Shown in pieces: positions 6,595-15,030 of a stretch of 16,210 nt of DNA; position 1 is the first letter of the stretch; each line of letters starts with the position of its first letter. The notes under the pieces were generated by a model. That model saw only the letters and a list, made by a program, of their open reading frames with translations, had not been told where the DNA came from and made no database searches. The DNA is from CALRBF01 sp041164045 (GTDB lineage: Bacteria; Patescibacteriota; Minisyncoccia; SW-4-49-11). The position numbers were made by a program, and so were the translations under genes. The stretch is from the NCBI GenBank assembly GCA_041164045.1, contig JBEAQD010000038.1, positions 1 through 16,210 of the forward strand, read 5' to 3'.

Positions 6595-6621
6595 GACTAA
6601 TTACCATAAATTTGATATAAT
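6593..6621 (+). promoter_or_regulatory. Promoter of the mutS-mutL unit
   Basis: TCGACT (6593-6598, four of six consensus bases) and a perfect TATAAT (6616-6621) are 17 bases apart. The predicted start near 6628 leaves about 30 bases to the mutS ATG. AAGGA at 6645-6649 is a plausible ribosome site. Confidence 0.6.
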
Positions 6622-6658
6622 AAATGTAAAATAATATATATTTTAAGGATGCGTCGAT

Positions 6659-9214
6659 ATGCCCTCGCCGATGATGACTCAGTTTTATGAAATCAAAAAA
6701 GATTATCCCAATGATATTTTATTCTTTCGATTGGGAGATTTTTATGAGATGTTTGCAGAGGATGCGAAATTAGCAGCTCCAATTCTAGATCTTGTTTTGA
6801 CTGCACGGAAGAACACAGTAGACGGAGTAATTCCGATGTGTGGAGTGCCATATCACTCATCTACTCAGTATATTCAAAAGTTAATCAAGGCTGGATATTC
6901 GGTGGCTTTGTGTGAGCAACAAGGCTCGTCTCAGGACACCAAGGGTTTGGTGACTCGAAAAGTGGTCAAAGTTATCACTCCGGGGACGGCTCTTTTGGAT
7001 ATAGAGGCTACCGAATCAAGGTATATAGCTAGTATTAGTATATATAAGGGGTTAGTACATGTGGCTTTAGCTGATTTGGGGACTGGGCTTTTTGAGGTAG
7101 GTGAATTTATGGAGGCTGAACTCAAAGATATCTTGCAATCCAAACAAGTTAAAGAGATTATTATTCCAGAGAATAGCTCACTTTTAGAAAAGCTCCAAAA
7201 ACTCAATATCAGAATTGTAACTGAATCTAAATGGAATTTTCAATTGGAGCGGGCGATTGAAGTGCTGACTAAGCATTTTGGTATTAGTAGTATGACGGGT
7301 TTTGGTTTTGAGATTGATGATATGAGGCTATGTCCGGCTGGAGCTTTATTTACATATCTTACCTATACTCAACAGGAGGATTTGAAGCATATCACAAGAT
7401 TAAAACCACTTTCTCTAGCTCAATATATGCGATTAGATAGCCAAACTATTCAAAATTTGGAATTATTCCAACTACCAAGAGCCAGTCAAAAGGGCAAGAC
7501 TTTTTATCAGTCTATTAATTATACCAAAAATCCTCTAGGTTCTAGGATGCTAAGGTCTTGGATATTGTCTCCACTCCTAGATATCAAGCCCATTAATACT
7601 CGTCAAGAGCATATACAAAATTATCTAGACAATCCCAACTTAATCACTTCAATCAGAGAGTTATTGCCCCAAATTGCAGATATTGAGCGGGTTTTAGCCA
7701 GGCTCTCTAGCAATGTGGGTGGTCCTAGGGATATGTTATTATTATCCAAAAGCTTCGATCATATTGCCTCAATTCTAGAGTTAGACCAAGCCTCTTATGT
7801 CAAACCAGCTCAAAAATCTTTATTAAAATTAGAATCTTTACGGCAAGAATTACAAAAAGCTTTGCAAGAAAATGTCCCAATTTTAGCTCGGGATGGAGGA
7901 TTTGTAGCCTTAGGCTATAGGAAAGATATAGATGAATTGTTAAATTTAAGTCAAGGTGGCAAGGATTATCTCTTGGAATTGCAGGCTCAGGAGCAGGCAC
8001 GGACAGGTATCAATTCTCTCAAGGTTAAATATAATAAAGTCTTTGGGTATTATATAGAAATTAGTAATGCTTATAAAAATCAAATTTTACCAGACAATTA
8101 TATCAAAAAGCAGACTTTAGCTAATGCAGAGCGATATATTACTCCAGAACTAAAAGATTTTGAAGAGAAAATTCTAAGTTCAGAAGCGGAATTACTTAAT
8201 TTAGAGCAAATTGTTTTTGAGGAATTAAGACAGGCTATTATAGCTGAGGCAGAGCAGATTTATACTATTTCCAAAACCATTGCCTATATTGATTGTATTC
8301 AAGCCGGAGCTAAATTAGCACTAGATTGGAATTATACACGTCCTAAAATCAGTAAAAACCAAAATCTATATATAGAGTCTGGTAGGCATCCAGTGCTAGA
8401 GCAGTTAATAACCGAATATGTGTCTAATGACTGTAAATTAGCTGAACCAGATCACTCTTTGATGTTAATTACTGGACCGAATATGGGTGGAAAGTCGACG
8501 TATATTAGGCAGGTGGCTTTGATGGTACTTTTAGCTCAAATTGGGTATTTTGTCCCGGCTAATAAGGCTGAGATTGGGGTGGTGGATAGGATTTTTACTC
8601 GAGTGGGGGCTTCAGACAATATGAGTGAAGGGCATAGTACTTTTATGGTGGAGATGTTGGAAGTTGCTAATATTCTACATAATGCTAGTAAGTCCAGTTT
8701 GATTATTTTAGATGAGGTTGGTAGAGGTACTTCTACTTATGATGGTATGAGCATAGCTAAAGCTTTGATTGAGTATATTCATAATACGATTAGGGCTAGA
8801 ACTCTCTTTGCTACGCATTATCATGAATTATTGAGTATGGAAGCTGAGTTGGTAGGAGTAGTGAATTATCAAGTGATAACCCAAGATAGTACAGAGGATA
8901 TTATATTCTTGCATCGTATAGAACAAGGTGGCGCGGATAAAAGCTATGGTATTGCCATTGCCAAATTAGCGGGATTCCCTCCGGATGTGTTAGAATTAGC
9001 TAAGAGGGCTCTTATACAATATGAGCAGAAAAAATCTCAATTATCATTCTTAAAAATTTCAAGTCAGAATAATAATCAAATACAAGAAGTTAGTCCCGAG
9101 ACCGAGCAATACAATAATCTCTTACAAGATTTACACTCCCATAATCTCAATGATATAACACCGCTTCAGGCTATGGCTATATTAGATGAATTACAAAAAA
9201 ACAATCCGCTATGA
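6659..9214 (+). CDS. mutS: DNA mismatch repair protein MutS
   Basis: The 851-residue protein has the usual MutS1 length. The mismatch-reading motif is in FFRLGDFYEMF (F28, E30), corresponding to F36 and E38 of E. coli. The clamp and lever domains follow. The ATPase has Walker A GPNMGGKST (606-614) and Walker B LIILDEVGRGTSTYDG (D685, E686), then ATHYHEL. The C-terminus has QLSFLK near 794, a possible beta-clamp binding motif, and ends with the helix AMAILDELQ. It finds mismatches and recruits MutL. ATG 6659 is chosen because the conserved PMMTQFYEIK follows at once; the ATG at 6649 is out of frame. Its stop overlaps the mutL start (ATGA). Confidence 0.98.
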   Translation: MPSPMMTQFYEIKKDYPNDILFFRLGDFYEMFAEDAKLAAPILDLVLTARKNTVDGVIPMCGVPYHSSTQYIQKLIKAGYSVALCEQQGSSQDTKGLVTRKVVKVITPGTALLDIEATESRYIASISIYKGLVHVALADLGTGLFEVGEFMEAELKDILQSKQVKEIIIPENSSLLEKLQKLNIRIVTESKWNFQLERAIEVLTKHFGISSMTGFGFEIDDMRLCPAGALFTYLTYTQQEDLKHITRLKPLSLAQYMRLDSQTIQNLELFQLPRASQKGKTFYQSINYTKNPLGSRMLRSWILSPLLDIKPINTRQEHIQNYLDNPNLITSIRELLPQIADIERVLARLSSNVGGPRDMLLLSKSFDHIASILELDQASYVKPAQKSLLKLESLRQELQKALQENVPILARDGGFVALGYRKDIDELLNLSQGGKDYLLELQAQEQARTGINSLKVKYNKVFGYYIEISNAYKNQILPDNYIKKQTLANAERYITPELKDFEEKILSSEAELLNLEQIVFEELRQAIIAEAEQIYTISKTIAYIDCIQAGAKLALDWNYTRPKISKNQNLYIESGRHPVLEQLITEYVSNDCKLAEPDHSLMLITGPNMGGKSTYIRQVALMVLLAQIGYFVPANKAEIGVVDRIFTRVGASDNMSEGHSTFMVEMLEVANILHNASKSSLIILDEVGRGTSTYDGMSIAKALIEYIHNTIRARTLFATHYHELLSMEAELVGVVNYQVITQDSTEDIIFLHRIEQGGADKSYGIAIAKLAGFPPDVLELAKRALIQYEQKKSQLSFLKISSQNNNQIQEVSPETEQYNNLLQDLHSHNLNDITPLQAMAILDELQKNNPL

Positions 9215-10986
9215 TAAATTTATTACCAAAAAATATAATCAATCAAATTGCCGCCGGAGAAGTTGTCGAGCGACCAGCTTCAATTGTCAAGGAGTTAGTT
9301 GAGAATTCTCTAGATGCTGGTGCTACCGAGATACAAATTGAGGTTCTTGATGCTGGTTTGACTGAAATTATTATAAAAGATAATGGCTCTGGTATTGCTA
9401 AAGATGATTTTGAGAATTTATTCAAAAGGCATGCAACTAGCAAAATTGAGAAAATAGAGGACTTGCATAGTCTATCTACTATGGGGTTTAGAGGGGAGGC
9501 TTTGTCCAGTATTCAAGCTGTATCACAAGTGGAATTAGTTACTAAGACCAAGATAGATAAAACCGGTTATTTTTATAATCCACATATACCAGAGATCAAA
9601 GCAGTAGCCAAAGCTAATACCGGTACTACCATTACAATCAAGAATTTATTCTATAATGTCCCTGCTCGCAAAAAATTCCTAAAGACCAATACCACAGAAC
9701 TATCTCATATTACCAAAATTATAGAAGAAATAGCTCTGGTTCATCCAGATGTAGCCTTTATCTATAAATCTCAAAATCGGGAGCTAATCAATGTCAAGGC
9801 CAGTGATTTATTAACTAGAACCATCAATATACTCAAAGTCCAAGATTCAGAATACTTATTATTAGTTGACTCACAAAAACATAATCTCAAGGCCGTCGGT
9901 TATATTGGACATCCTAGAATTTCCAAAAAATCACCTCAATATCATATTTTTATCAATAATCGGCCTGTCATACAACCACTTATTAATAAGGCAATACAGC
10001 AAGGTTTTGATACAATGTTAGAAGTTGGGCATTATCCTTTTGCCTTTGTATCTATATTTATCCCACCTCAAGAATTAGATGTCAATGTGCATCCAAGGAA
10101 AACCGAGGTCAAATTTACTGATGATAGAGCCGTGTTCCAGACGGTCAAATATTTAATCCGAGACACTCTGCAGAAGACAGCCTTTGATGTTGTATTAAAA
10201 CCACAATCCACTCCAATTCATCCAAATCAAGATAATTCAAGCCCAAAATCTAATCAGACTCAAAACTATAATTTTAAGCCCTATAATGACTCTGTCAAGA
10301 CCTATCAGATACCTAAAGTATCTGAGATGAATATGTCTCAATATTCCCCAAAACAAATCCCAAAAGCTCAATATAATTTCCATAACATACAACCAAAGTT
10401 TAGGGAATTATTAGAATCTGAGACTATTAAACCCGAGTATTTACATATTTTTGACACGTATATAGTCTATCCAAATCAAAATGGAATTATGATTTTAGAC
10501 CAACATGCTGTGCATGAGAAGGTAATTCTAGAACAATTAATGAATCAAGACGAGTCAGTAAAATCGCAAGCGCTATTATTCCCAATTGCTATCAGTGTTC
10601 CACAATCCGAGAAAGATATAAATATAGAAGTTTTATCTCAACTCCCAGGATTTGAAGTAGATGATTTTGGAGCTAATGAGATTATAATCAGAGCCGTACC
10701 AACATTCCTATCCAAAACTCAAAAGACAGAAGAGCATATCAAAACTCTAATCTCCCAAATTCAAGACCGAGGTCAGACTATGGAATTATCCGAGTTAAGA
10801 GTAGAATTATTAAAGACTATAGCCTGTAAATCAGCTATCAAAGCTGGATACAGTATAGCACAATCAGAAATAGAAGCTCTAATTCAAGCTGCAGCCAAAA
10901 CAGATTTTGGCTTTGCTTGCTGTCATGGCAGGCCAACTATGGTACAATTAGACAAGAACTGGTTCGAGAAACAATTTTCACGATAA
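9211..10986 (+). CDS. mutL: DNA mismatch repair protein MutL, endonuclease type
   Basis: The 591-residue protein has the GHKL ATPase signature NQIAAGEVVERPASIVKELV, then DNGSGI and GFRGEAL (92-98). A linker rich in N, Q, S and P (about 330-400) leads to the dimerisation domain. That domain carries DQHAVHEKVILE (430-441), an exact DQHA-x2-E-x4-E metal-binding nuclease motif, with ACKSAIKAG (538-546) and CCHGRP (570-575; CPHGRP in most relatives). This is the MutL type that nicks DNA itself, as in Bacillus, which fits a MutH-independent system. The start overlaps the mutS stop by 4 bases, so the pair is translationally coupled. Confidence 0.97.
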   Translation: MINLLPKNIINQIAAGEVVERPASIVKELVENSLDAGATEIQIEVLDAGLTEIIIKDNGSGIAKDDFENLFKRHATSKIEKIEDLHSLSTMGFRGEALSSIQAVSQVELVTKTKIDKTGYFYNPHIPEIKAVAKANTGTTITIKNLFYNVPARKKFLKTNTTELSHITKIIEEIALVHPDVAFIYKSQNRELINVKASDLLTRTINILKVQDSEYLLLVDSQKHNLKAVGYIGHPRISKKSPQYHIFINNRPVIQPLINKAIQQGFDTMLEVGHYPFAFVSIFIPPQELDVNVHPRKTEVKFTDDRAVFQTVKYLIRDTLQKTAFDVVLKPQSTPIHPNQDNSSPKSNQTQNYNFKPYNDSVKTYQIPKVSEMNMSQYSPKQIPKAQYNFHNIQPKFRELLESETIKPEYLHIFDTYIVYPNQNGIMILDQHAVHEKVILEQLMNQDESVKSQALLFPIAISVPQSEKDINIEVLSQLPGFEVDDFGANEIIIRAVPTFLSKTQKTEEHIKTLISQIQDRGQTMELSELRVELLKTIACKSAIKAGYSIAQSEIEALIQAAAKTDFGFACCHGRPTMVQLDKNWFEKQFSR

Positions 10987-10995
10987 ATAAAATTT

Positions 10996-11934
10996 ATGCA
11001 GAATAAAAAAATAATTATAGTAGAAAGTATCACAGCAGGCTTACTTTGGGCAACTGTATTAATTATAGCCATTTCAATTTTGGGATATATTCCTATTTGG
11101 ACAGGAGGTGTATTTGCTGGTATATTAGGGATTTCATACATTGCAACTCTTAGCTGGTATACTTGCATATACAAAATGCCACCACAAATTACTAAATTTA
11201 TACTAATTCAAATTTTACCTTTAGCTTTGATAGGAGTGGCTTTTTTTGATACCATCACCGCTCTGATTATAGTATTTACTCTTATCCTAGGCATACAAAC
11301 TTTATTCAAAGCCATTAAAGATATCAATGAAAGTATGGCAGATCATATCAAATTCCGAGTCAAAACTATAATACTACCTCATACTAAAGGAATTATAGTC
11401 TGGTTAATGTTATTAGCTTCGGTTTTTATTTATGGAAACACTCTTAGAACCAACCCAAATGGTATTTTTCTAGATGAAGCTTTTCTCAATAATCAGTTAG
11501 AATCATGGATTCCAGTAATAAATCAAATAGCTCCAGACTTTGATCCTAATATTTCAGTTGGAAACTATGTCTCAGATCAATTAGAATCTCAACTTCAATC
11601 CCAAAATATAGATTCAAGATTGATTAATAAAGATGTATCAATACAACAGCAAATCAACAATTTATCAGACAGATTTCAAATCTCTATCAATAGAGATACT
11701 CCAATAATTCAAGCTTTTATCACCTATATTAATAAATTTATAACCCCTTGGATGAGTGGCCCACTTTGGGGTATAGTAGTCTCTCTAATAGTATTTTTGA
11801 GCTTTTTGCCATTTATAGGAATTTTTCAATTTGGAATTAGAATTATCACTAATCTTATCAAATATTATAGCTTCAAATCTAATCTAGTAAAATTAAGTAT
11901 CAAGTCAGCAGACAAAGAAAATTTGAGTTGGTAG
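10996..11934 (+). CDS. Membrane protein of unknown function
   Basis: I do not recognise the family. The 312-residue protein has hydrophobic segments at about 8-30, 34-55, 64-102 (two), 124-145 and 258-293. A polar stretch of about 110 residues (147-255), rich in N, Q, D and S, should form one large soluble loop. The N-terminus has no cleavable signal. It starts 9 bases after the mutL stop, so it is probably on the mutSL message, although no link with mismatch repair is evident. No ribosome site is seen. The CIRCE-bearing promoter of dnaJ begins 10 bases after its stop. Confidence 0.75.
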   Translation: MQNKKIIIVESITAGLLWATVLIIAISILGYIPIWTGGVFAGILGISYIATLSWYTCIYKMPPQITKFILIQILPLALIGVAFFDTITALIIVFTLILGIQTLFKAIKDINESMADHIKFRVKTIILPHTKGIIVWLMLLASVFIYGNTLRTNPNGIFLDEAFLNNQLESWIPVINQIAPDFDPNISVGNYVSDQLESQLQSQNIDSRLINKDVSIQQQINNLSDRFQISINRDTPIIQAFITYINKFITPWMSGPLWGIVVSLIVFLSFLPFIGIFQFGIRIITNLIKYYSFKSNLVKLSIKSADKENLSW

Positions 11935-11944
11935 GTTATAGAAA

Positions 11945-11971
11945 ATAGCACTCTGTACAGATTAGTGCTAA
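11945..11971 (+). promoter_or_regulatory. CIRCE operator (HrcA binding site)
   Basis: ATAGCACTC (11945-11953), a 9-base spacer and TAGTGCTAA (11963-11971) match the CIRCE consensus TTAGCACTC-N9-GAGTGCTAA in 16 of 18 positions, with the exact spacer length. The inverted repeat TAGCACT/AGTGCTA is perfect. It overlaps the -35 region and ends 5 bases before the -10 box, the right place for repression. HrcA itself is not in the window. Confidence 0.9.
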
Positions 11972-11982
11972 TATTGTATAAT
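11954..11982 (+). promoter_or_regulatory. Heat-shock promoter of dnaJ
   Basis: TGTACA (11954-11959, four of six consensus bases) and a perfect TATAAT (11977-11982) are 17 bases apart. The predicted start near 11989 gives a leader of about 26 bases to the dnaJ ATG. The -35 lies in the spacer of the CIRCE element, so HrcA binding would exclude RNA polymerase. Confidence 0.7.
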
Positions 11983-12014
11983 ATTTTGTATAAAATGATT
12001 AAATATTAAGTGCA

Positions 12015-13121
12015 ATGGCAAGAGATTATTATGAAATACTAGGGGTATCCAAAGATGCCAGTGAAGTAGAGATAAAGAAAGCTTATCGTAAATTAGCTCA
12101 TACTTATCACCCAGATAAAAAAGGTGGCGATGAGGCGAAATTCAAAGAGGTTAATGAGGCTTATCAGACTCTTAGTGACCCACAAAAGCGCCAACAATAT
12201 AATCAATTTGGCTCTAATTATCAGCAAGCAACAGGAGGAGCAGGTGGATTCTCTGGTTTTGGAGGAGGAGCTCAGGGATTTTCTTTTGATGATATCTTTG
12301 GACAGTCGGGCTTCTCTTTTGGAGGCGGTGGTTTTGAAGATGTATTCTCAGATGTATTCGGAGCTGGAGGTAGCAGAGGAGGCTCTAGGAGACAGACTCG
12401 GGGGAGAGATATTGAGCTTGCGGTAGATATTAGTTTGGAGGAAGCTTATACAGGGATATCTAAGTCTATAGATTTGGATCTCAATGCTACTTGTGAGGCT
12501 TGTGATGGAACTGGAGCTCAGAATAAAAAGACTAAACAATGTCCAACTTGTCATGGTAATGGCTATGTAGAGCAACAGGTGAGAACTATGCTAGGAACTT
12601 TTAATCAACGAGTCACTTGTAGTACTTGTCAGGGTAAGGGTACAATTCCAGAATCTAATTGTAAAAGCTGTCAAGGTACCGGTGTCAAGAGACAGAAAAA
12701 ATCTATCAAAATTGAGATTCCAAAAGGAATTTCCAATGGTCAGACCTTAGAGATGCGAGGCGAGGGAGAGGCAGCTCCTTATGGTGGATCTAATGGAAAT
12801 ATTTATATTCATATCTCTGTCAAGCCTCACAAAAAGTTCGAGAGACGAAGTGACGATATTTATATAACTCAAGATATAGTCTATACTACAGCTGTATTAG
12901 GTGGAGATGTAGGTGTAGAAACTTTAGCTGGAGAATTGAATTTAAAAATTCCAAGACACACCCAATCGGGAGAAGTTTTACGGCTTCGCGATAAAGGCAT
13001 GCCTCATTTACAAGGGAGAGGTTATGGGGATATGTATGTGACAATCAGAATTACAACCCCACGACATATTTCTCGCCGAGCCCAACAATTATTAAAAGAT
13101 TTGCAATCTGAAGGAATGTGA
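12015..13121 (+). CDS. dnaJ: Chaperone protein DnaJ
   Basis: The 368-residue protein is a type I (DnaJA) J-protein. The J-domain spans about 1-65, with HPD at 32-34. A Gly/Phe-rich region runs from about 74 to 125. The zinc domain (160-223) has four complete CxxCxGxG repeats: CEACDGTG, CPTCHGNG, CSTCQGKG and CKSCQGTG. The substrate-binding C-terminal domain follows. It delivers unfolded proteins to DnaK and stimulates its ATPase. dnaK and grpE are not adjacent, so dnaJ has its own CIRCE-controlled promoter. Only about 30 bases separate it from the next gene. The stop is TGA, evidence against UGA recoding. Confidence 0.98.
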   Translation: MARDYYEILGVSKDASEVEIKKAYRKLAHTYHPDKKGGDEAKFKEVNEAYQTLSDPQKRQQYNQFGSNYQQATGGAGGFSGFGGGAQGFSFDDIFGQSGFSFGGGGFEDVFSDVFGAGGSRGGSRRQTRGRDIELAVDISLEEAYTGISKSIDLDLNATCEACDGTGAQNKKTKQCPTCHGNGYVEQQVRTMLGTFNQRVTCSTCQGKGTIPESNCKSCQGTGVKRQKKSIKIEIPKGISNGQTLEMRGEGEAAPYGGSNGNIYIHISVKPHKKFERRSDDIYITQDIVYTTAVLGGDVGVETLAGELNLKIPRHTQSGEVLRLRDKGMPHLQGRGYGDMYVTIRITTPRHISRRAQQLLKDLQSEGM

Positions 13122-13152
13122 TATAATAAAAATATAACTTAAATATAAAAAT

Positions 13153-13674
13153 ATGGATACATTAGAACCACTATTTGGTAAAGTAACATTAAGTTCAATC
13201 TCAGGAGATCTGTTTATTAGTATAGTATTGATTCTAGGATTATCTTTTTATATTTATAAAAAAGGAGTCAAAGATATATTTATATTTGCCATTGCCTTAT
13301 ATATAGCTCAAGTGGTTTCAACAGTATACTCCTGGGAAATTGCTAAAATTGGAAATTTGCCTGGGGATGCTGTACTATTTGTAGCACTTACCTTTATTAT
13401 AAATTGGGGTTTACAGAGTTCAGCCATAGCCTATAATTTGAATATAGCTAAAAAACCTTTATGGCGAAATATGTTGTTTGGAGTCTCAGTAGTCGGATTA
13501 TTACTTGTTAATATCTTGAGCGTAATCAAAACTCAAGATAAATCAATTTTAAACATAATTGAGCAGTCACTATTTAGTAAAGAATCTTTCCAAATTTTCT
13601 GGACAATATCCCCGCTATTATTTATTCCATTCTTAAAATCTCCAGCCAAAAAATCTAGCTCTAAATCAAAATGA
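13153..13674 (+). CDS. Small five-helix membrane protein of unknown function
   Basis: The family is not recognised. The 173-residue protein has hydrophobic segments at about 17-35, 41-60, 73-93, 106-127 and 147-163. It ends in a basic, serine-rich tail (KSPAKKSSSKSK) that is probably cytoplasmic. It begins 31 bases after dnaJ with no promoter or terminator between them, and its TGA overlaps the nrdR start (ATGA). It is therefore likely part of a dnaJ-membrane protein-nrdR unit. No catalytic motif is visible. The organisation into evenly spaced helices resembles small integral membrane proteins annotated as hypothetical. Confidence 0.75.
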   Translation: MDTLEPLFGKVTLSSISGDLFISIVLILGLSFYIYKKGVKDIFIFAIALYIAQVVSTVYSWEIAKIGNLPGDAVLFVALTFIINWGLQSSAIAYNLNIAKKPLWRNMLFGVSVVGLLLVNILSVIKTQDKSILNIIEQSLFSKESFQIFWTISPLLFIPFLKSPAKKSSSKSK

Positions 13675-14123
13675 AATGTCCTCAATGTTCACACATAGAT
13701 ACTCGTATCACTGATTCTAGATTGTCTCGTGATGATATGGTAGTTCGGCGAAGACGAATTTGTGAAAAATGTCATTATCGCTTTACTACTGCTGAGACCA
13801 GAGAAGTTTTAGATGTAATGGTAGTCAAAAAATCAGGGATTAAAGAGAGATATAGTACAGATAAATTAATCAAAGCCATCTCAATCTCACTACACAAGAG
13901 ACCTTTTACCCAAGATAAAATCCGAGACTTTATACTCAAAATTGAAGTAGATTTATTCAAAAAAGACCCCAAAGAAATTTCTACCAAACAAATTGGGGAT
14001 ACAGTTTTGAAACATTTAAAACTATTTGATGAAGTGGCCTATATTAGGTTTGCATCTATTTATAGAGACTTCCGTACTATCAAAGGCTTTAGACACGAAA
14101 TTGACAAATTATTACAAGATTAG
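13671..14123 (+). CDS. nrdR: Transcriptional repressor NrdR
   Basis: The 150-residue length is typical. The zinc ribbon has C3, C6, C31 and C34 around DSRLSRDDMVVRRRRICEKC. The ATP-cone follows (about 46-136), with VVKKSGIKERYSTDKL, KRPF and the strongly conserved VAYIRFASIYRDF. NrdR senses ATP/dATP through the cone and represses ribonucleotide reductase operons at paired NrdR boxes; no such boxes or nrd genes were noticed in the window. The start overlaps the upstream membrane-protein stop by 4 bases, so nrdR would share the CIRCE-controlled transcript of dnaJ. It is convergent with the ABC ATPase gene, with 19 bases between the stops and no clear intrinsic terminator. Confidence 0.97.
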   Translation: MKCPQCSHIDTRITDSRLSRDDMVVRRRRICEKCHYRFTTAETREVLDVMVVKKSGIKERYSTDKLIKAISISLHKRPFTQDKIRDFILKIEVDLFKKDPKEISTKQIGDTVLKHLKLFDEVAYIRFASIYRDFRTIKGFRHEIDKLLQD

Positions 14124-14142
14124 AGCTAAAATAAACTCTCAA

Positions 14143-14871
14143 TTACATTTGATTGTACAATCTCAAAATAGTATCAGTATTGTCATAAGCTACCAATTCA
14201 CCTTTGTGTAGTAGAATACATTTATTACAATGTTGCTGAATTTCATCCATATTATGGCTGACAATAATAGCGGTTTTACCCATTTGTTTTAATCTCTGAA
14301 GTCGATTATTGACTTTAGCTTGGAAATTAGCATCAGTAGTAGCAGGAATTTCATCAAAAAGGTAAATATCTGCATTGATATTGAGAATTAGACCTAATAT
14401 AAGTCTAGTTTTCATCCCTGTAGAGAGGAATTTTATTTTTTGAGAGGTAAAATCATGTAATTCTGAGAAGTTAATAATATTATTATAAATTTTATTAATA
14501 TCCTCGCGTGGCAAACCAACTTGTAAAGCTTTAACTAAAACCGCATCTTCGGCTCTTCCCTCCGGATGTAGCATTTCATCAGGTCCAAAAAATGGCAAGA
14601 CAGACCCCTCAACTCTAACTTCACCTTGGTCAGGAGTGTGAATTCCAGCTAAAAGTTTCAAAAAAGTGCTCTTACCACTACCATTTTTACCAACAATACC
14701 AATCCACTCACCTTGAGCAATATCCAAAGAAATATCTTTTAGTACAGGGTTAGTAGTAGTCTTAAAAGACTGAAATCCATCCATCTGACCACCAGAGCGA
14801 CTGTTATTCTTACTCTGTAAGTTAAAATATTTGGAGACACTATCTACCTGAATTAGTTTTTTTGTAGCCAT
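14143..14871 (-). CDS. ABC transporter ATPase of polysaccharide/teichoic acid export type
   Basis: The 242-residue ATPase shows Walker A GKNGSGKST (61-69), signature LSTGMKTRL (149-157), Walker B DIYLFDE (168-174) and H-loop SHNMDE with H206. The STGMKTRL form of the signature, together with the short length, is typical of the Wzt/TagH/KpsT group that powers export of O-antigen, teichoic acid or capsule. The usual DEVLAVGD after Walker B is DEIPATTD here. An extra polar loop (about 20-40) sits between the first two strands. The 3' carbohydrate-binding domain of some Wzt proteins is absent. The partner permease, normally next door, is not in the window. Leftward neighbour nrdR is convergent. 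Confidence 0.88.
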   Translation of the reverse strand: MATKKLIQVDSVSKYFNLQSKNNSRSGGQMDGFQSFKTTTNPVLKDISLDIAQGEWIGIVGKNGSGKSTFLKLLAGIHTPDQGEVRVEGSVLPFFGPDEMLHPEGRAEDAVLVKALQVGLPREDINKIYNNIINFSELHDFTSQKIKFLSTGMKTRLILGLILNINADIYLFDEIPATTDANFQAKVNNRLQRLKQMGKTAIIVSHNMDEIQQHCNKCILLHKGELVAYDNTDTILRLYNQM

Positions 14872-14899
14872 ATTAATAATTGTATAATATATTAAACTT

Positions 14900-14928
14900 A
14901 TTATAAAGAATTTTATCTAAAAAAGCAA
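14900..14928 (-). promoter_or_regulatory. Probable promoter of the ABC ATPase gene
   Basis: On the minus strand, TTGCTT (14928-14923) and a perfect TATAAT (14905-14900) are 17 bases apart. The start near 14893 leaves a leader of about 22 bases. The -35 matches only three of six positions. Confidence 0.45.
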
Positions 14929-14950
14929 GGATCGGGGGACAAAAATTCTG

Positions 14951-15030
14951 TTCTCCCTTGGGGGAGGTGCCTGCAGGGCGGAGGAGGACAGAGTCACCCC
15001 TCTCCTATGGGTACTCCCTCCAGAGGGATA
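14951..15030 (-). repeat. Compound hairpin repeat, copy E (inverted)
   Basis: It has the same two-arm plan as copies B-D but lies in the opposite direction. The arm at 14951-14989 has TCTCCCTTGGGGGAGG, an inner hairpin GCC-TGCAG-GGC (14969-14979) and GGAGGAGGA. A short spacer leads to the second arm at 14995-15030, with CCCCTCTCCTATGGG and TACTCCCTCCAGAGGGA. The spacer is shorter than in B-D and the long-range pairing is weaker, so this copy is probably degenerate. Confidence 0.6.

Noticed and set aside
12124..12426. Plus-strand 100-codon frame inside dnaJ
   Set aside because: It is an out-of-frame shadow of the J-domain and Gly/Phe region of dnaJ.
1376..13121. UGA recoded as glycine
   Set aside because: yvcK, mutS and dnaJ end properly at TGA and no conserved glycine is encoded by TGA.
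14150..14161. GATTGTACAATC palindrome at the end of the ABC gene as a terminator
   Set aside because: It lies within the coding sequence, has no loop and no T-run, so it is not a convincing terminator.
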